Assembly (NCBI RefSeq): GCF_001514205.1
Contig: NZ_KQ948765.1
Coordinates: 311,862-375,861 of the forward strand
Source: Streptomyces griseoruber
GTDB taxonomy: Bacteria; Actinomycetota; Actinomycetes; Streptomycetales; Streptomycetaceae
Length of the DNA stretch: 64,000 nucleotides
Reading direction: 5' to 3'
Below, piece after piece: positions 7,993-16,178 of the stretch (the stretch's first letter is position 1; every line of letters begins with the position of its first letter). The notes under the pieces are model-generated. The model was given only the letters and a program-made list of their open reading frames with translations, did no database searches and had not been told where the DNA came from. Position numbers and translations under genes: made by a program.

Positions 7993-8907
7993 TCAGGCGT
8001 AACGCTGCCGGATGGTCCCTTCGAGCATCCTGAGCGACTCGCGCGGCTGGAGCGCCTGGTCGGCCAGCCGGTCCAGGGCGACCCGGTACTCCTCCGTCTC
8101 GTCCCGGTCCTCCAGGAAGGTGGCGCTCCTGATCTGCTCCAGATAGACGATGTCGGGCAGATCGGCGCCGCCGAACCGCAGATACGTGACGGGAATGGCC
8201 GGCGCCGAGGCGTGCGTGACGTCCAACGGGACGACCTGCACGGTGACATGGGGCAGCCGGGCCAGCTCCACGAGATGGGCGAGCTGCTCCCGCATCACCT
8301 CGCGGCTGCCGAGCACCCGCAGCAGCACCGACTCGTCGAGGATCGCCCACACCCGCGGGGCGTCGGCGCGGTGCAGCAGCTCGGTCCGCCGGGTGCGCAG
8401 CTCCACCCGGCGCTCCACCTCCCGCGGCGAGGCCGAGGGCAGTCCGCGCTCCACGACGGCCCGGGTGTAGGCGGGGGTCTGGAGCAGACCCGGCACGTAC
8501 TGGATCTCGAAGGTACGGATCGCGGTGGCCGCCTCCTGAAGTCCGACCAGCCGATCGAACCACTCGGGCATCAGCCGTTTGTCGTACCGCTGCCACCAGC
8601 CGGGCTCCCCCGCCTGCCGCAGCAGTTCCAGCAGCACCGAGGCCTCGTGCTCCTCGGCGCCGTACAGCGTCAGCAGCGCGCGGACGTCGCCCTCCGTCGG
8701 AGGGCGGCGCCCCTTGCCCGCCTCGATGCGCGACAGCTTCGCCGGGCTGAACCGCACCGCACGCGCGGCCTGGTCCTGGGCGAGCCCGGCGTCCTCCCGC
8801 ATACCCGTGAGCTGAACCCCGACCAGCATTTTGAGCAAGGTCGGGGCGGGCTCCGCGCGGTTCAGATACGGTTCGAGGCGGGAGACTCGAGGCGACTCGG
8901 CAGACAT
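7993..8907 (-). CDS. XRE family regulator with DUF5753 (WhiJ-like)
   Basis: A 304-residue DNA-binding protein. The helix-turn-helix (about residues 28-85; GLAQDQAARAVRFSPAKLSRIE) is followed by the DUF5753 ligand-like domain (QYVPGLLQTPAYTRAV and later motifs). In Streptomyces this architecture is typical of WhiJ-like developmental regulators, which work with a small DUF397 protein encoded alongside. That partner lies directly upstream here, and an anti-sigma-like ATPase gene is divergent from it. Start is ATG 8907. Confidence 0.85.
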   Translation of the reverse strand: MSAESPRVSRLEPYLNRAEPAPTLLKMLVGVQLTGMREDAGLAQDQAARAVRFSPAKLSRIEAGKGRRPPTEGDVRALLTLYGAEEHEASVLLELLRQAGEPGWWQRYDKRLMPEWFDRLVGLQEAATAIRTFEIQYVPGLLQTPAYTRAVVERGLPSASPREVERRVELRTRRTELLHRADAPRVWAILDESVLLRVLGSREVMREQLAHLVELARLPHVTVQVVPLDVTHASAPAIPVTYLRFGGADLPDIVYLEQIRSATFLEDRDETEEYRVALDRLADQALQPRESLRMLEGTIRQRYA

Positions 8908-8991
8908 GCTGTGACTCCCCACGGACCGGCAGACGACAGACCCCAGTATCGCATCGGACGGCCTACGACCGTATGGAGCACGGGAATTGAA

Positions 8992-9018
8992 GAGGGTGCC
9001 GGGTCCGACGGCACCCTC
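8992..9018 (-). terminator. hairpin between DUF397 and XRE genes
   Basis: Perfect 10-bp arms, GAGGGTGCCG and CGGCACCCTC, surround a 7-base loop right after the DUF397 stop. It probably ends the DUF397 transcript, or lowers read-through into the XRE gene, so the two partners can be made in unequal amounts. Confidence 0.55.
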
Positions 9019-9031
9019 CCGCCGGACGCGT

Positions 9032-9274
9032 TCACAGCAGGTGGTCGAACTCCCCGTCCTTCGCCCCCGCCAGGAACGCCGCCACCTCGGCCGGCGTGTA
9101 GACCAGGGCCGGGCCGTCGGGGTCCCGGGAGTTGCGCATCGCCACGCCACCCCCGTCCAGCGCCGCGACCTCGACGCAGTTGCCCTCCGCGTTGCTGTGA
9201 CTGCTCTTGATCCAGCGGACGCCCAGCGAGCTCGCCCGTACTCCGTTCGACACCGATCCGGTTTCTGACGACAC
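9032..9274 (-). CDS. DUF397 domain protein
   Basis: An 80-residue protein with the full DUF397 signature: WIKSSHSNAEGNCVEVAAL, then VAMRNSRDPDGPALVYTPAEVAAFLAGAKDGEFD. Such proteins accompany WhiJ-type XRE regulators in Streptomyces and are thought to modulate their DNA binding. I chose GTG 9274, which follows GAGGAG at a normal distance; an ATG at 9328 in frame would add 18 residues. It sits directly upstream of the XRE gene and is divergent from the anti-sigma-like ATPase gene. Confidence 0.85.
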   Translation of the reverse strand: MSSETGSVSNGVRASSLGVRWIKSSHSNAEGNCVEVAALDGGGVAMRNSRDPDGPALVYTPAEVAAFLAGAKDGEFDHLL

Positions 9275-9405
9275 GGCAACTCTCCTCGCTTCGTACGCGC
9301 AATTTCCCGTGAAATTGCACGAGGACATCGTCAGCGTGGATAATAACCATGCCGTCAACCGCACTTCCGGCAACCCGTCCTGACCTCGCCTCAGGGAGAT
9401 GCCCC

Positions 9406-9864
9406 GTGTCATCACCTGCGCAGTTCCGGAGCCACGAGTCCGTCCTCGACTCGTCCAGCACCGCAAGCCTGCACCTCGGGGGCGACCGGGAGGGATTCGT
9501 CGAGGCACGGGACTTCACCCGCCGCACGCTCGGCGGCTGGTCCCTGGACCACCGCACGGACGACGCGCTCACCGTCGTCACCGAACTCGCCTCCAACGCC
9601 GTCCTGCACGGCCTGCCGCACCTCCCGACGGATCACTTCGACGTACGGCTCAGACTCACCCTGCGCCGCTCGCACCTGATGTGCGCCGTCACCGACCCCA
9701 GCGACAGCCCGCCCCTCTACCCGCACCCAGGCGACGACCTGCTGGAGCACGGCCGCGGACTGCACATCGTCGAAGCCCTCTCGGAGCACTGGGGCTGGAC
9801 CCGCCGCTCCCCGGTGGGCAAGACCGTCTGGGCCATGCTGCCGACCCGCACCTCCATGACATGA
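9406..9864 (+). CDS. ATP-binding protein, RsbW/anti-sigma-type histidine kinase-like ATPase
   Basis: A 152-residue single-domain HATPase of the GHKL superfamily. The N box is ELASNAVLHG, and the G1-like motif GRGLHIVEALSEHWG is present. There is no phospho-accepting histidine or sensor domain, as in RsbW/SpoIIAB-like anti-sigma kinases. GTG 9406 has an AGGGAG site upstream and is preferred to an ATG at 9349 that has none. It belongs to the XRE-DUF397-ATPase module common in Streptomyces, and its stop overlaps the next gene by 4 nt. Confidence 0.85.
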   Translation: MSSPAQFRSHESVLDSSSTASLHLGGDREGFVEARDFTRRTLGGWSLDHRTDDALTVVTELASNAVLHGLPHLPTDHFDVRLRLTLRRSHLMCAVTDPSDSPPLYPHPGDDLLEHGRGLHIVEALSEHWGWTRRSPVGKTVWAMLPTRTSMT

Positions 9865-10349
9865 CCGCCACGAAGAGAACCCCGCCCCTCAAGGACCTGG
9901 GACATGTGCCCTGGCCCGAGATCCAGGACACCACCGGATCCGCCGCCGGCATCCCCGCCCTGCTCACCACCGTCGCCCGCGGCGACGCCGAGACCGCCCA
10001 GAGCGCGCTCGGGCAACTGCGCCGCCGTATCTGCCGGTACGGCTTCGTGGTGGACCAGGCGACCGCGGCCACGGTGCCGTTCCTCTGGGAACTCGCGCGG
10101 CTCCCGCAGGTCACCTGCCGGGTGGCGATACTGCGTCTGCTGAAGAGCATCGCCGACGCCCGCCAGTGGGAGACCACGGCCGCCGCCTACCCCAAGCTGC
10201 TGCGCCACCCGGACAACCACGTGGCCTGGGAACGCGAGGCCCGCCACGCCGTCCGGGCCCAACGCGGCCTCCTGGAGGACCTCCTCACGGACCGGGACAG
10301 CGAGATCGCCGAGGCCGGCCGGGAGCTCGCGGCGACGCTGAACGACTGA
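9861..10349 (+). CDS. HEAT-like helical hypothetical protein
   Basis: A 162-residue protein that appears all-helical, with repeats resembling HEAT units (IPALLTTVARGDAETAQSALGQL; VPFLWELARLPQVTCRVAILRLL). It has no signal peptide or membrane segment. It starts at ATG 9861 inside the stop of the anti-sigma-like ATPase gene, so it is translationally coupled and may be a scaffold or partner of that ATPase. I cannot name a family with confidence. Confidence 0.65.
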   Translation: MTATKRTPPLKDLGHVPWPEIQDTTGSAAGIPALLTTVARGDAETAQSALGQLRRRICRYGFVVDQATAATVPFLWELARLPQVTCRVAILRLLKSIADARQWETTAAAYPKLLRHPDNHVAWEREARHAVRAQRGLLEDLLTDRDSEIAEAGRELAATLND

Positions 10350-10402
10350 AGAACAGGCGGCGAGTCGGCCCGTCCGGGGTACCCGGCCGCTAGGTTGACC
10401 GC

Positions 10403-11368
10403 ATGAGCAACCTTGACCGCGCGCCCGTGCCGAGCGTGTGCGGCGGGCGTGGATTCGTCGTCGCCGAACCCGTCCGCGAGCTGCTGAGCCCCCGCAAGGT
10501 GAAGCTCGGCGAGTCGACCGAGGTACGCCGGCTGCTGCCGAACCTCGGCCGGCGCATGATCGGCGCCTGGGCCTTCGTCGACCACTACGGGCCCGACGAC
10601 ATCGCCGACGAACCCGGTATGCAGGTGCCGCCGCACCCGCACATGGGGCTCCAGACCGTCAGCTGGCTGCACGAGGGCGAGGTGCTGCACCGCGACTCCA
10701 CGGGCAGCCTGCGGACCATCCGCCCCAGGGAACTCGGGCTCATGACCTCGGGGCGCGCCATCAGCCACTCCGAGGAGAGCCCGAGGACCCACGCGCGCTT
10801 CCTCCACGGCGCCCAGCTCTGGGTGGCCCTCCCCGACGCCCACCGCCACACCGAGCCCCACTTCGAACACCACGCCGCGCTGCCCACGGTCACCGCCCCC
10901 GGCCTCACGGCCACCCTCGTCCTCGGCGAACTCGACGGCTCCCGCTCCCCCGGGACGACGTACACCCCGATCGTGGGCGCGGACCTCGCCCTCGCCCACG
11001 GCACGGACGTACGCCTGCCGCTCGTCCCCGACTTCGAGTACGGCGTCCTGTCGATGTCCGGCGAGGTCCACGTCGACGGCGTCCCGGTCCTCCCGGGCTC
11101 CCTCCTCTACCTCGGCTGCGGCCGCACCGAACTCCCCCTGCGCGCCGCCTCCGACGCGGCCCTGATGCTCCTCGGCGGCGAGCCCTTCGAGGAGGAGCTG
11201 ATCATGTGGTGGAACTTCGTCGCCCGCACCCAGGAGGAGATCGAACAGGCCCGACAGGACTGGACCCACGGCACCCGCTTCGGCGAGGTGCACGGCTACG
11301 ACGGATCCCCCCTCCCCGCCCCCGACCTGCCCCCGACTCCCCTGAAGCCACGGGGGAGGGTGCGCTGA
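10403..11368 (+). CDS. pirin family protein
   Basis: A 321-residue bicupin of the pirin family. The metal-binding motif of the N-terminal cupin is visible (PHPHMGLQTVSWLHEGEVLHRDS), supplying His and Glu ligands, and MTSGRAISHSEES is the typical following segment. Pirins are iron proteins; some oxidise quercetin and others affect redox control, and which applies here cannot be told. Start is ATG 10403. Its 3-prime end overlaps the convergent EamA gene by 73 nt. Confidence 0.9.
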   Translation: MSNLDRAPVPSVCGGRGFVVAEPVRELLSPRKVKLGESTEVRRLLPNLGRRMIGAWAFVDHYGPDDIADEPGMQVPPHPHMGLQTVSWLHEGEVLHRDSTGSLRTIRPRELGLMTSGRAISHSEESPRTHARFLHGAQLWVALPDAHRHTEPHFEHHAALPTVTAPGLTATLVLGELDGSRSPGTTYTPIVGADLALAHGTDVRLPLVPDFEYGVLSMSGEVHVDGVPVLPGSLLYLGCGRTELPLRAASDAALMLLGGEPFEEELIMWWNFVARTQEEIEQARQDWTHGTRFGEVHGYDGSPLPAPDLPPTPLKPRGRVR

Positions 11369-12327
11369 CCCGGGCGAAGGGGAGCGACCACCGAAGGACC
11401 CGTGCCACCCCTGTCCGGTCCGGACGGGGCGGGGTCCTCCGCAGGCGCAGTCCGGTCGACGGAAGGCCGGGGCGTGCGTCGGGGGCGGCCCAGGGTGACA
11501 CCGGACAGGACCAGGGCGAGGCCGGCCAGTTGCTGGACGGTCAGGGCCTCGCCGGCGATCGCCGTGCCGAGCAGTACGCCGGTCACCGGGTTGAGCAGGC
11601 CGATCAGGCCGACCGTGCCCGCGGGCAGGTGCCGTAGACCCGTGAACCAGGCGACGAAGGCCAGGGCCGTGGCGATGAGGGAGACGTACGCGAAGGCGAG
11701 GAGGGTCGGGGTGGAGGCGGCGGGTGGAGGGCCCTCCACCGCTGCCGCGGCCGGGAGCAGGAAGAGGCCTCCGGCCGTGAGCTGCCAGGCCGTCGACGCG
11801 AGCACGTCCGTGCCGGCGCTCCAGCGTTTGGCGAGGATGTGGCCGAAGGACGACACCAGCAGGGCGGCGGCCGAGGCGAGGATCCCCGGCACGCTCACCG
11901 CCTCCGCCCCCGTGAGCAGCATGAGGCAGACCCCGACCAGTCCGGTCGCGGCGCCGGCCAGGTGCGTGGCCCGGGGCCGCTCGGACACCAGGGGCCAGGC
12001 GATGAGCATCATCGTGAGCGGGGACAGTGCCATCACCGTCGAGGCGACGCTCGTCGCAAGGAGCTGGGAAGCGGTGTAGACGAGGACGAAGAACACGCTC
12101 ATGTTGAGCAGCCCGAGCACGGCGGAACGCCACCACCACGCGGCGTGCGGCCGGCGTCGGCACACGGCCAGCAGGACCAGCCCGGCGGGCAGCGCCCGCA
12201 GGGCGGCTCCCCAGAGCGGGCGGTCGGCGGGCAGGAACTCGTGCGTGACGAAGTAGTTGGCGCCCCAGGCCACCGGCGCGACCGCGGTCAGAGCCGTCAG
12301 GGCCACCCGGCGCACATTGGCTTCCAT
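11296..12327 (-). CDS. EamA/DMT family transporter
   Basis: A 343-residue inner-membrane protein with about ten transmembrane helices arranged as two EamA repeats, the usual drug/metabolite transporter fold. A Pro/Arg-rich tail of about 55 residues follows the last helix. Start is ATG 12327, which lies in the middle of a perfect 20-bp palindrome, so repressor binding would cover the start codon itself. It is divergent from a MarR gene, and export of that regulator's ligand is the simplest model. Confidence 0.85.
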   Translation of the reverse strand: MEANVRRVALTALTAVAPVAWGANYFVTHEFLPADRPLWGAALRALPAGLVLLAVCRRRPHAAWWWRSAVLGLLNMSVFFVLVYTASQLLATSVASTVMALSPLTMMLIAWPLVSERPRATHLAGAATGLVGVCLMLLTGAEAVSVPGILASAAALLVSSFGHILAKRWSAGTDVLASTAWQLTAGGLFLLPAAAAVEGPPPAASTPTLLAFAYVSLIATALAFVAWFTGLRHLPAGTVGLIGLLNPVTGVLLGTAIAGEALTVQQLAGLALVLSGVTLGRPRRTPRPSVDRTAPAEDPAPSGPDRGGTGPSVVAPLRPGQRTLPRGFRGVGGRSGAGRGDPS

Positions 12328-12356
12328 GGAAGCCAATATAGCTTCCCGGGAAGCTA
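12317..12356. promoter_or_regulatory. double perfect palindrome, MarR operator candidate
   Basis: Two perfect palindromes, 20 bp at 12317-12336 and 18 bp at 12339-12356, share the core GCTTCCnnGGAAGC. Their centres are 21 bp apart, so a dimer on each would face the same side of the helix. The first contains the EamA start codon; the second ends 10 bases before the MarR start. This fits autoregulation plus exporter control by the MarR protein. Confidence 0.75.
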
Positions 12357-12366
12357 ATATGGGCGC

Positions 12367-12894
12367 ATGGAGCAGACCGGTGAACCGCTGGACCGCGTGG
12401 CCCGCATCCAGGCCGACTGGCGCCGGGAGCGCCCCGACGTGGACGTGAGCCCCCAGGGAGTGATCGGCCGGCTGCACCGGCTGGCCGGCCGGCTCACGGA
12501 GGAACTCTGCCTCGTCTACGGCCGCTACGGCCTCGGCGAGGGGGAATTCGACGTGCTGTGCGCGCTGCGCCGCGCCGGGGAGCCGTATGAGCGGGCGCCC
12601 GGTGAGCTCGCCGCGCACACCATGGTCACCACCGGCGCGATGACGAAGCGGATCGACCGGCTGGAGCGGGCCGGGCTCGTCACCCGCCGCCGTTCCGCCG
12701 ACGACCAGCGCGGCCGGATCGTCGCCCTCACCGGGCCCGGCCGCGAACTGATCGACCGGGCCTTCACCGACCACATGCACAACGAAGGCCGGCTGCTGGA
12801 CCTGCTGACGCCCGCCGAGGCCGCGTCGCTCGAAGCACTGCTCACCGCGTGGCTGGGCCGGATGGAGCACCCGGGCGCCGCCGGAGCCGGGTGA
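12367..12894 (+). CDS. MarR family transcriptional regulator
   Basis: A 175-residue winged-helix regulator. The recognition region TMVTTGAMTKRIDRLERAGLVTRRRSADDQRGRIVALT (about residues 78-115, quoted as two joined motifs) holds the helix-turn-helix and the wing with its D-x-R-G motif. Start is ATG 12367, immediately after the palindrome pair, with a very short leader. It is divergent from the EamA transporter gene, which it probably represses. Confidence 0.85.
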   Translation: MEQTGEPLDRVARIQADWRRERPDVDVSPQGVIGRLHRLAGRLTEELCLVYGRYGLGEGEFDVLCALRRAGEPYERAPGELAAHTMVTTGAMTKRIDRLERAGLVTRRRSADDQRGRIVALTGPGRELIDRAFTDHMHNEGRLLDLLTPAEAASLEALLTAWLGRMEHPGAAGAG

Positions 12895-12908
12895 CGGGAT
12901 CCGCGCAC

Positions 12909-12946
12909 GGGTCAGTTCCGGGCGGACGGGTCAGTTCCGGGCGGAC
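12909..12946. repeat. 19-bp direct tandem repeat, two copies
   Basis: Two identical, abutting copies of a 19-bp unit beginning GGGTCAGTTCCGGG lie between the two MarR genes. There is no dyad symmetry and no visible coding role. Slippage duplication is the simplest origin. Confidence 0.7.
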
Positions 12947-12983
12947 GGGGCCGTGGCGGGGGGCGAGGGGCGAGGGGCGGGCG

Positions 12984-13005
12984 GATAGTAGCCAAGTAAT
13001 CTATC
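12984..13005. promoter_or_regulatory. weak inverted repeat before second MarR gene
   Basis: GATAG and CTATC flank a 12-base spacer, in a locally AT-rich patch ending five bases before the MarR start at 13010. It could be an operator or the -10 region of that gene's promoter. Support is positional only. Confidence 0.3.
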
Positions 13006-13009
13006 GGCC

Positions 13010-13486
13010 ATGAGCAAGGGTTCCGAACGGGCCACGCCCGGCTTCCTGGTGTGGCGGCTGTCGACGAAGTGGCGGGTGGCGGTGGACCGGGCGACCGCCC
13101 CGCTCGGGCTCACCCACGCGCAGTACTCCCTGGTGTCGTCGCTGTACGGCATGCAGCGCGCCGGCGAACGCCCCAGCCAGCGCCGGCTCGCCGACCACAC
13201 CGGTCTCGAGCCGCTCTACGTCTCGAAGCTCGCCCGCGCCCTGGAGTCCGCCGGCCTGATCGAGCGGACCCGGGACCCCCGCGATCCGCGCGCGGTGCAA
13301 CTGGCGCTCACCGGGCGGGGCGAGGAGGTCACCCTGGAGGCCGTCAAGGTCGTACAGGGGCTGCTGGAGCAGTTGCTGGAGCCGCTCGGCGGGCTGGACG
13401 GCGAGCGGACGCGGGCGTTCGGCGAGGAACTCGCGCTGCTGCTCGACGTACCGCTCGGACCGGGCGAACCCGGCACCGAAGGGTAG
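13010..13486 (+). CDS. MarR family transcriptional regulator
   Basis: A 158-residue MarR protein. The DNA-binding region (QRRLADHTGLEPLYVSKLARALESAGLIERTRDPRDPRAV, about residues 59-98, two motifs joined) includes the recognition helix and the DPRD wing. No enzyme or transporter gene is adjacent; its neighbours are another MarR and a TPR protein. Its stop codon lies inside an inverted repeat that may be its own operator, the terminator, or the operator of the TPR gene. Confidence 0.85.
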   Translation: MSKGSERATPGFLVWRLSTKWRVAVDRATAPLGLTHAQYSLVSSLYGMQRAGERPSQRRLADHTGLEPLYVSKLARALESAGLIERTRDPRDPRAVQLALTGRGEEVTLEAVKVVQGLLEQLLEPLGGLDGERTRAFGEELALLLDVPLGPGEPGTEG

Positions 13487-13507
13487 TGGAATATTCAACC
13501 ACTACCC
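13481..13507. promoter_or_regulatory. 9-bp inverted repeat overlapping MarR stop
   Basis: Perfect arms GGGTAGTGG and CCACTACCC flank AATATTCAA. The element includes the MarR stop codon and ends 29 bases before the TPR start. The AT-rich centre (TTGAATATTC on the other strand) looks more like a MarR-type operator than a terminator, but either is possible. Confidence 0.45.
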
Positions 13508-13536
13508 CCGGTTGACGGCCTCGAAGGAGGTCACGA

Positions 13537-13920
13537 GTGAACATGACATACGGCACGGGGTACGACGCGACGAGCGAGTCCGCGTACTACGCCCACGGGA
13601 CCCCGGCCGAGCGCTGGGAGCGCGCGCAGCTGTTCTTCGACGCACGGGACTACACCGCCGCGGCGCGGGTGCTGGCGCCGCTGGTCGACGAGGTGCCGGA
13701 GCAGACCGGACCGCGGCTGCTGCTGGCCCGCGCCTACTACCACTCGGCCCAACTGCGCCGCGCCGAGAACGAGTTGCGGCTGATCGTGGAGCGCGACCCG
13801 GTGGAGCACTACGCCCGGCTGATGCTGGGCCGCACCCTGGAGCGGCAGGGGCGGCACACGGAGGCGGAACCGCATCTGCGGATCGCCTCGGCGCTGGCCG
13901 GCGACTTCCCAACGGACTGA
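13537..13920 (+). CDS. tetratricopeptide repeat protein
   Basis: A 127-residue protein with about two and a half TPR units (AERWERAQLFFDARDYTAAARVLAPLV; ARLMLGRTLERQGRHTEAEPHL), a helical scaffold for protein contacts. It has no signal or membrane segment. Start is GTG 13537 with a strong GAAGGAGG upstream; an ATG two codons later is the alternative. It is monocistronic and followed by a very strong terminator. The partner is unknown. Confidence 0.8.
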   Translation: MNMTYGTGYDATSESAYYAHGTPAERWERAQLFFDARDYTAAARVLAPLVDEVPEQTGPRLLLARAYYHSAQLRRAENELRLIVERDPVEHYARLMLGRTLERQGRHTEAEPHLRIASALAGDFPTD

Positions 13921-13932
13921 TCCGGCCCAGGA

Positions 13933-13979
13933 CACGGGAGCGGCCCGGCGGTGGACCTCACCGCCGGGCCGCTCCCGTG
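13933..13979. terminator. strong bidirectional terminator
   Basis: Perfect 21-bp arms, beginning CACGGGAGCGGCCC, enclose a 5-base loop between the convergent TPR and PepSY genes. It should stop transcription from both sides. Confidence 0.85.
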
Positions 13980-13990
13980 CGCGCATGGGC

Positions 13991-15400
13991 TCAGGCCTGC
14001 GCCGTCGCCTTCGTCTGCCGTCGGTGGGCCAGCTCGCCGAGGATGACGTCCACCACCAGGAACCCGGCGAGCGGGATGCCGAGGAGCGGGACGAAGTAGC
14101 CGAGCACGGCGACCGCCGCCATCAGCGGGACCAGGACGTACGGCGGGACCTGCGCCCAGGCTCCGCGCGGGATCGGGCGGCCGAAGGCGGAACCGCGGCC
14201 GCGCTGCCACCACATGCGGTAGCCCCACACGATCAGCAGGATCAGGGAGAGCGCGAGCAGCATCAGCGCGATCTGGTTGACCAGCCCGAACAGGGTGCCG
14301 GTGTGCAGGTCGATGCCCCAGCGGGTCAGCTTGGCGAGCACCGGGTAGTCGGCGAACCGCACGGTGTCGGTGACCTCGCCGGTCGCCGGGTCGATCGCGA
14401 CGGCGTCCTGCTTCTCGGGCCAGCTGCGCTGCACCTGCTTCACGATGTACGCCGAGGAGGCGTCGGCGGGCGGGACGATCTCGACGGGGTCGCCCAGCCC
14501 CTCGGCGCGCGCGGCGGCGAGGACCTTGTCCAGGCCGACGCCGTGCTCGCCGTCGCCGCCCGAACCGGAGGCCGCTTCATGGCCGGCGTGCTCGCCGCCG
14601 CCGCTCACCGCGGCCGAGACGGACGGGGTGGCCTGCTTGAGGGAGGTGCGCAGCTCGTCGATGTTGGCGCCGGCGTAGGTGGACCAGGTCAGTCCGGTCG
14701 CGGACAGGAAGAAGAACCCCGCGGCGGCCCAGACGCCGACCGTGCCGTGCAGTCCGAGGGTGCGGCGACGGCCGCTGGTGCCGCGGACCTTGCGCAGCGC
14801 GCGGCGGCGGGAGAACCACAGCGCGATGCCGCCGGCCGCGATCACCCAGAGCCAGCTCGCGGCGAACTCGCTGTAGAGACGGCCGGTTTCGCCGAGGTGG
14901 AGGTTGCGGTGGAGCCCGGAGATCCAGGTGCGCACCGGCAGGGCGCCCGTCGAGCCGTACTGCTCCAGCGCGCCGCGCACCTTGGCGGTGTACGGGTCGA
15001 CGAAGACGGCGAGGGTGTGCTCGGGGTCGACTCCCTCGACGCCGGAGAGCATCACGCGGGTGGTGCCGTCGTCCTGCGGGGAGGGCCGCACGGCCGAGAC
15101 GGTGCCTTCGGGGTGGGCCTTGCGGGCGGCGGCCACCTGCTCGGATATCGGCAGCTCGGTGTCGCCGACGGGCACGGTCATCTCGTGCGCGTAGAGGAGC
15201 TTCTCGGCCTGGAACGAGCCCGCGTACAGGAGGCCGGTGACGGCGGCGACCAGCAGGAACGGCGCGACGAGGACACCCGCGTAGAAGTGCAGGCGCAGGA
15301 CCAGGGGGCGCAACGGGGCCCACAGGCCCGGGGACTTGGACGCCGGGGCCGGGGCTGCCTCGGGGGCCTCGTCCGTGGTCGTCGAGGGAGCGGTGGTCAT
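13991..15400 (-). CDS. PepSY-associated transmembrane protein
   Basis: A 469-residue inner-membrane protein with four main membrane segments: LHFYAGVLVAPFLLVAAVTGLLY near 55-78, a pair near 190-270, and a C-terminal cluster after 380. PepSY-type extracellular loops lie between them. Conserved His in LHFYAG, LHRNLH and IDLHTG resemble haem or metal ligands, as in PiuB/iron-reductase-like members. The central loop is His/Gly-rich (GEHAGHEAASGSGGDGEHG). A role in surface iron or copper redox is plausible. Start is ATG 15400. Confidence 0.85.
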   Translation of the reverse strand: MTTAPSTTTDEAPEAAPAPASKSPGLWAPLRPLVLRLHFYAGVLVAPFLLVAAVTGLLYAGSFQAEKLLYAHEMTVPVGDTELPISEQVAAARKAHPEGTVSAVRPSPQDDGTTRVMLSGVEGVDPEHTLAVFVDPYTAKVRGALEQYGSTGALPVRTWISGLHRNLHLGETGRLYSEFAASWLWVIAAGGIALWFSRRRALRKVRGTSGRRRTLGLHGTVGVWAAAGFFFLSATGLTWSTYAGANIDELRTSLKQATPSVSAAVSGGGEHAGHEAASGSGGDGEHGVGLDKVLAAARAEGLGDPVEIVPPADASSAYIVKQVQRSWPEKQDAVAIDPATGEVTDTVRFADYPVLAKLTRWGIDLHTGTLFGLVNQIALMLLALSLILLIVWGYRMWWQRGRGSAFGRPIPRGAWAQVPPYVLVPLMAAVAVLGYFVPLLGIPLAGFLVVDVILGELAHRRQTKATAQA

Positions 15401-15532
15401 CGGCGGGCTACTCCGGGGTCGGGGGGACGTGTTGAGCCGGGACGGTCCAGTAGTCGGATCGCGCACAGGCCGAGTTCCCGCGAGTTCTCGTGACCTGCGT
15501 CACACGGGCGTCGCTCGTGTCATGCTGGCCCG

Positions 15533-16177
15533 ATGGCAGCTCCCAGTCCCCGTACGCCCCTTGCCGACCGCATCGAGGAACTCCTCGCCCCCGGCGGCCC
15601 GTTGCCGATCGTCGCGGCCGGCGACCCGGTCCTGCGCGCCGGCACCGAGCGCTACGACGGTCAGCTCGGCCCGGCCCTTCTGGCCCGGTTCGTCGAGGCG
15701 TTGCGCGTCACGATGCACGCGGCACCCGGTGTCGGGCTGGCCGCGCCGCAGGTCGGCGTGGGGCTGCGGATCGCGGTGATCGAGGACCCGGCGCCGGTAC
15801 CGGAGGAGGTGCGGGTGACCCGCGGCCGGGTGCCGCTGCCGTTCCGGGTCCTGGTCAACCCGGCGTACGAGCCGGTCGGTCCGGCCCGTGCCGCGTTCTT
15901 CGAGGGCTGTCTGAGCGTGCCCGGCTACCAGGCGGTGGTGACCCGGGCCGCCGAGGTGCGGCTGACCGGCGAGGACGAGCACGGGCGGCCGCTGGACGAG
16001 GTGTTCGGCGGATGGCCCGCCCGGATCGTCCAGCACGAGACGGACCACCTCGACGGCATCCTGTACCTCGACCGGGCCGAACCGCGCTCGCTGTCCGCCA
16101 ACCAGGCGGTGCTGGAGCGGTGGGCCCAGCCGACTCCGTCGGAGGCGGCCAGGGCCCTGAACTTCGAGCTGCCGTAG
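15533..16177 (+). CDS. def: peptide deformylase
   Basis: A 214-residue peptide deformylase, which removes the formyl group from nascent N-terminal Met. All three catalytic motifs are present: GVGLAAPQ (66-73), EGCLS (124-128, metal-ligand Cys126), and QHETDH (167-172, His168 and His172 as ligands with Glu169 catalytic). Streptomyces usually carry several deformylases, so this may be an accessory copy; it is not next to fmt. Start is ATG 15533. It converges on the oxidoreductase gene with one base between stops. Confidence 0.92.
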   Translation: MAAPSPRTPLADRIEELLAPGGPLPIVAAGDPVLRAGTERYDGQLGPALLARFVEALRVTMHAAPGVGLAAPQVGVGLRIAVIEDPAPVPEEVRVTRGRVPLPFRVLVNPAYEPVGPARAAFFEGCLSVPGYQAVVTRAAEVRLTGEDEHGRPLDEVFGGWPARIVQHETDHLDGILYLDRAEPRSLSANQAVLERWAQPTPSEAARALNFELP

Positions 16178-16178
16178 A

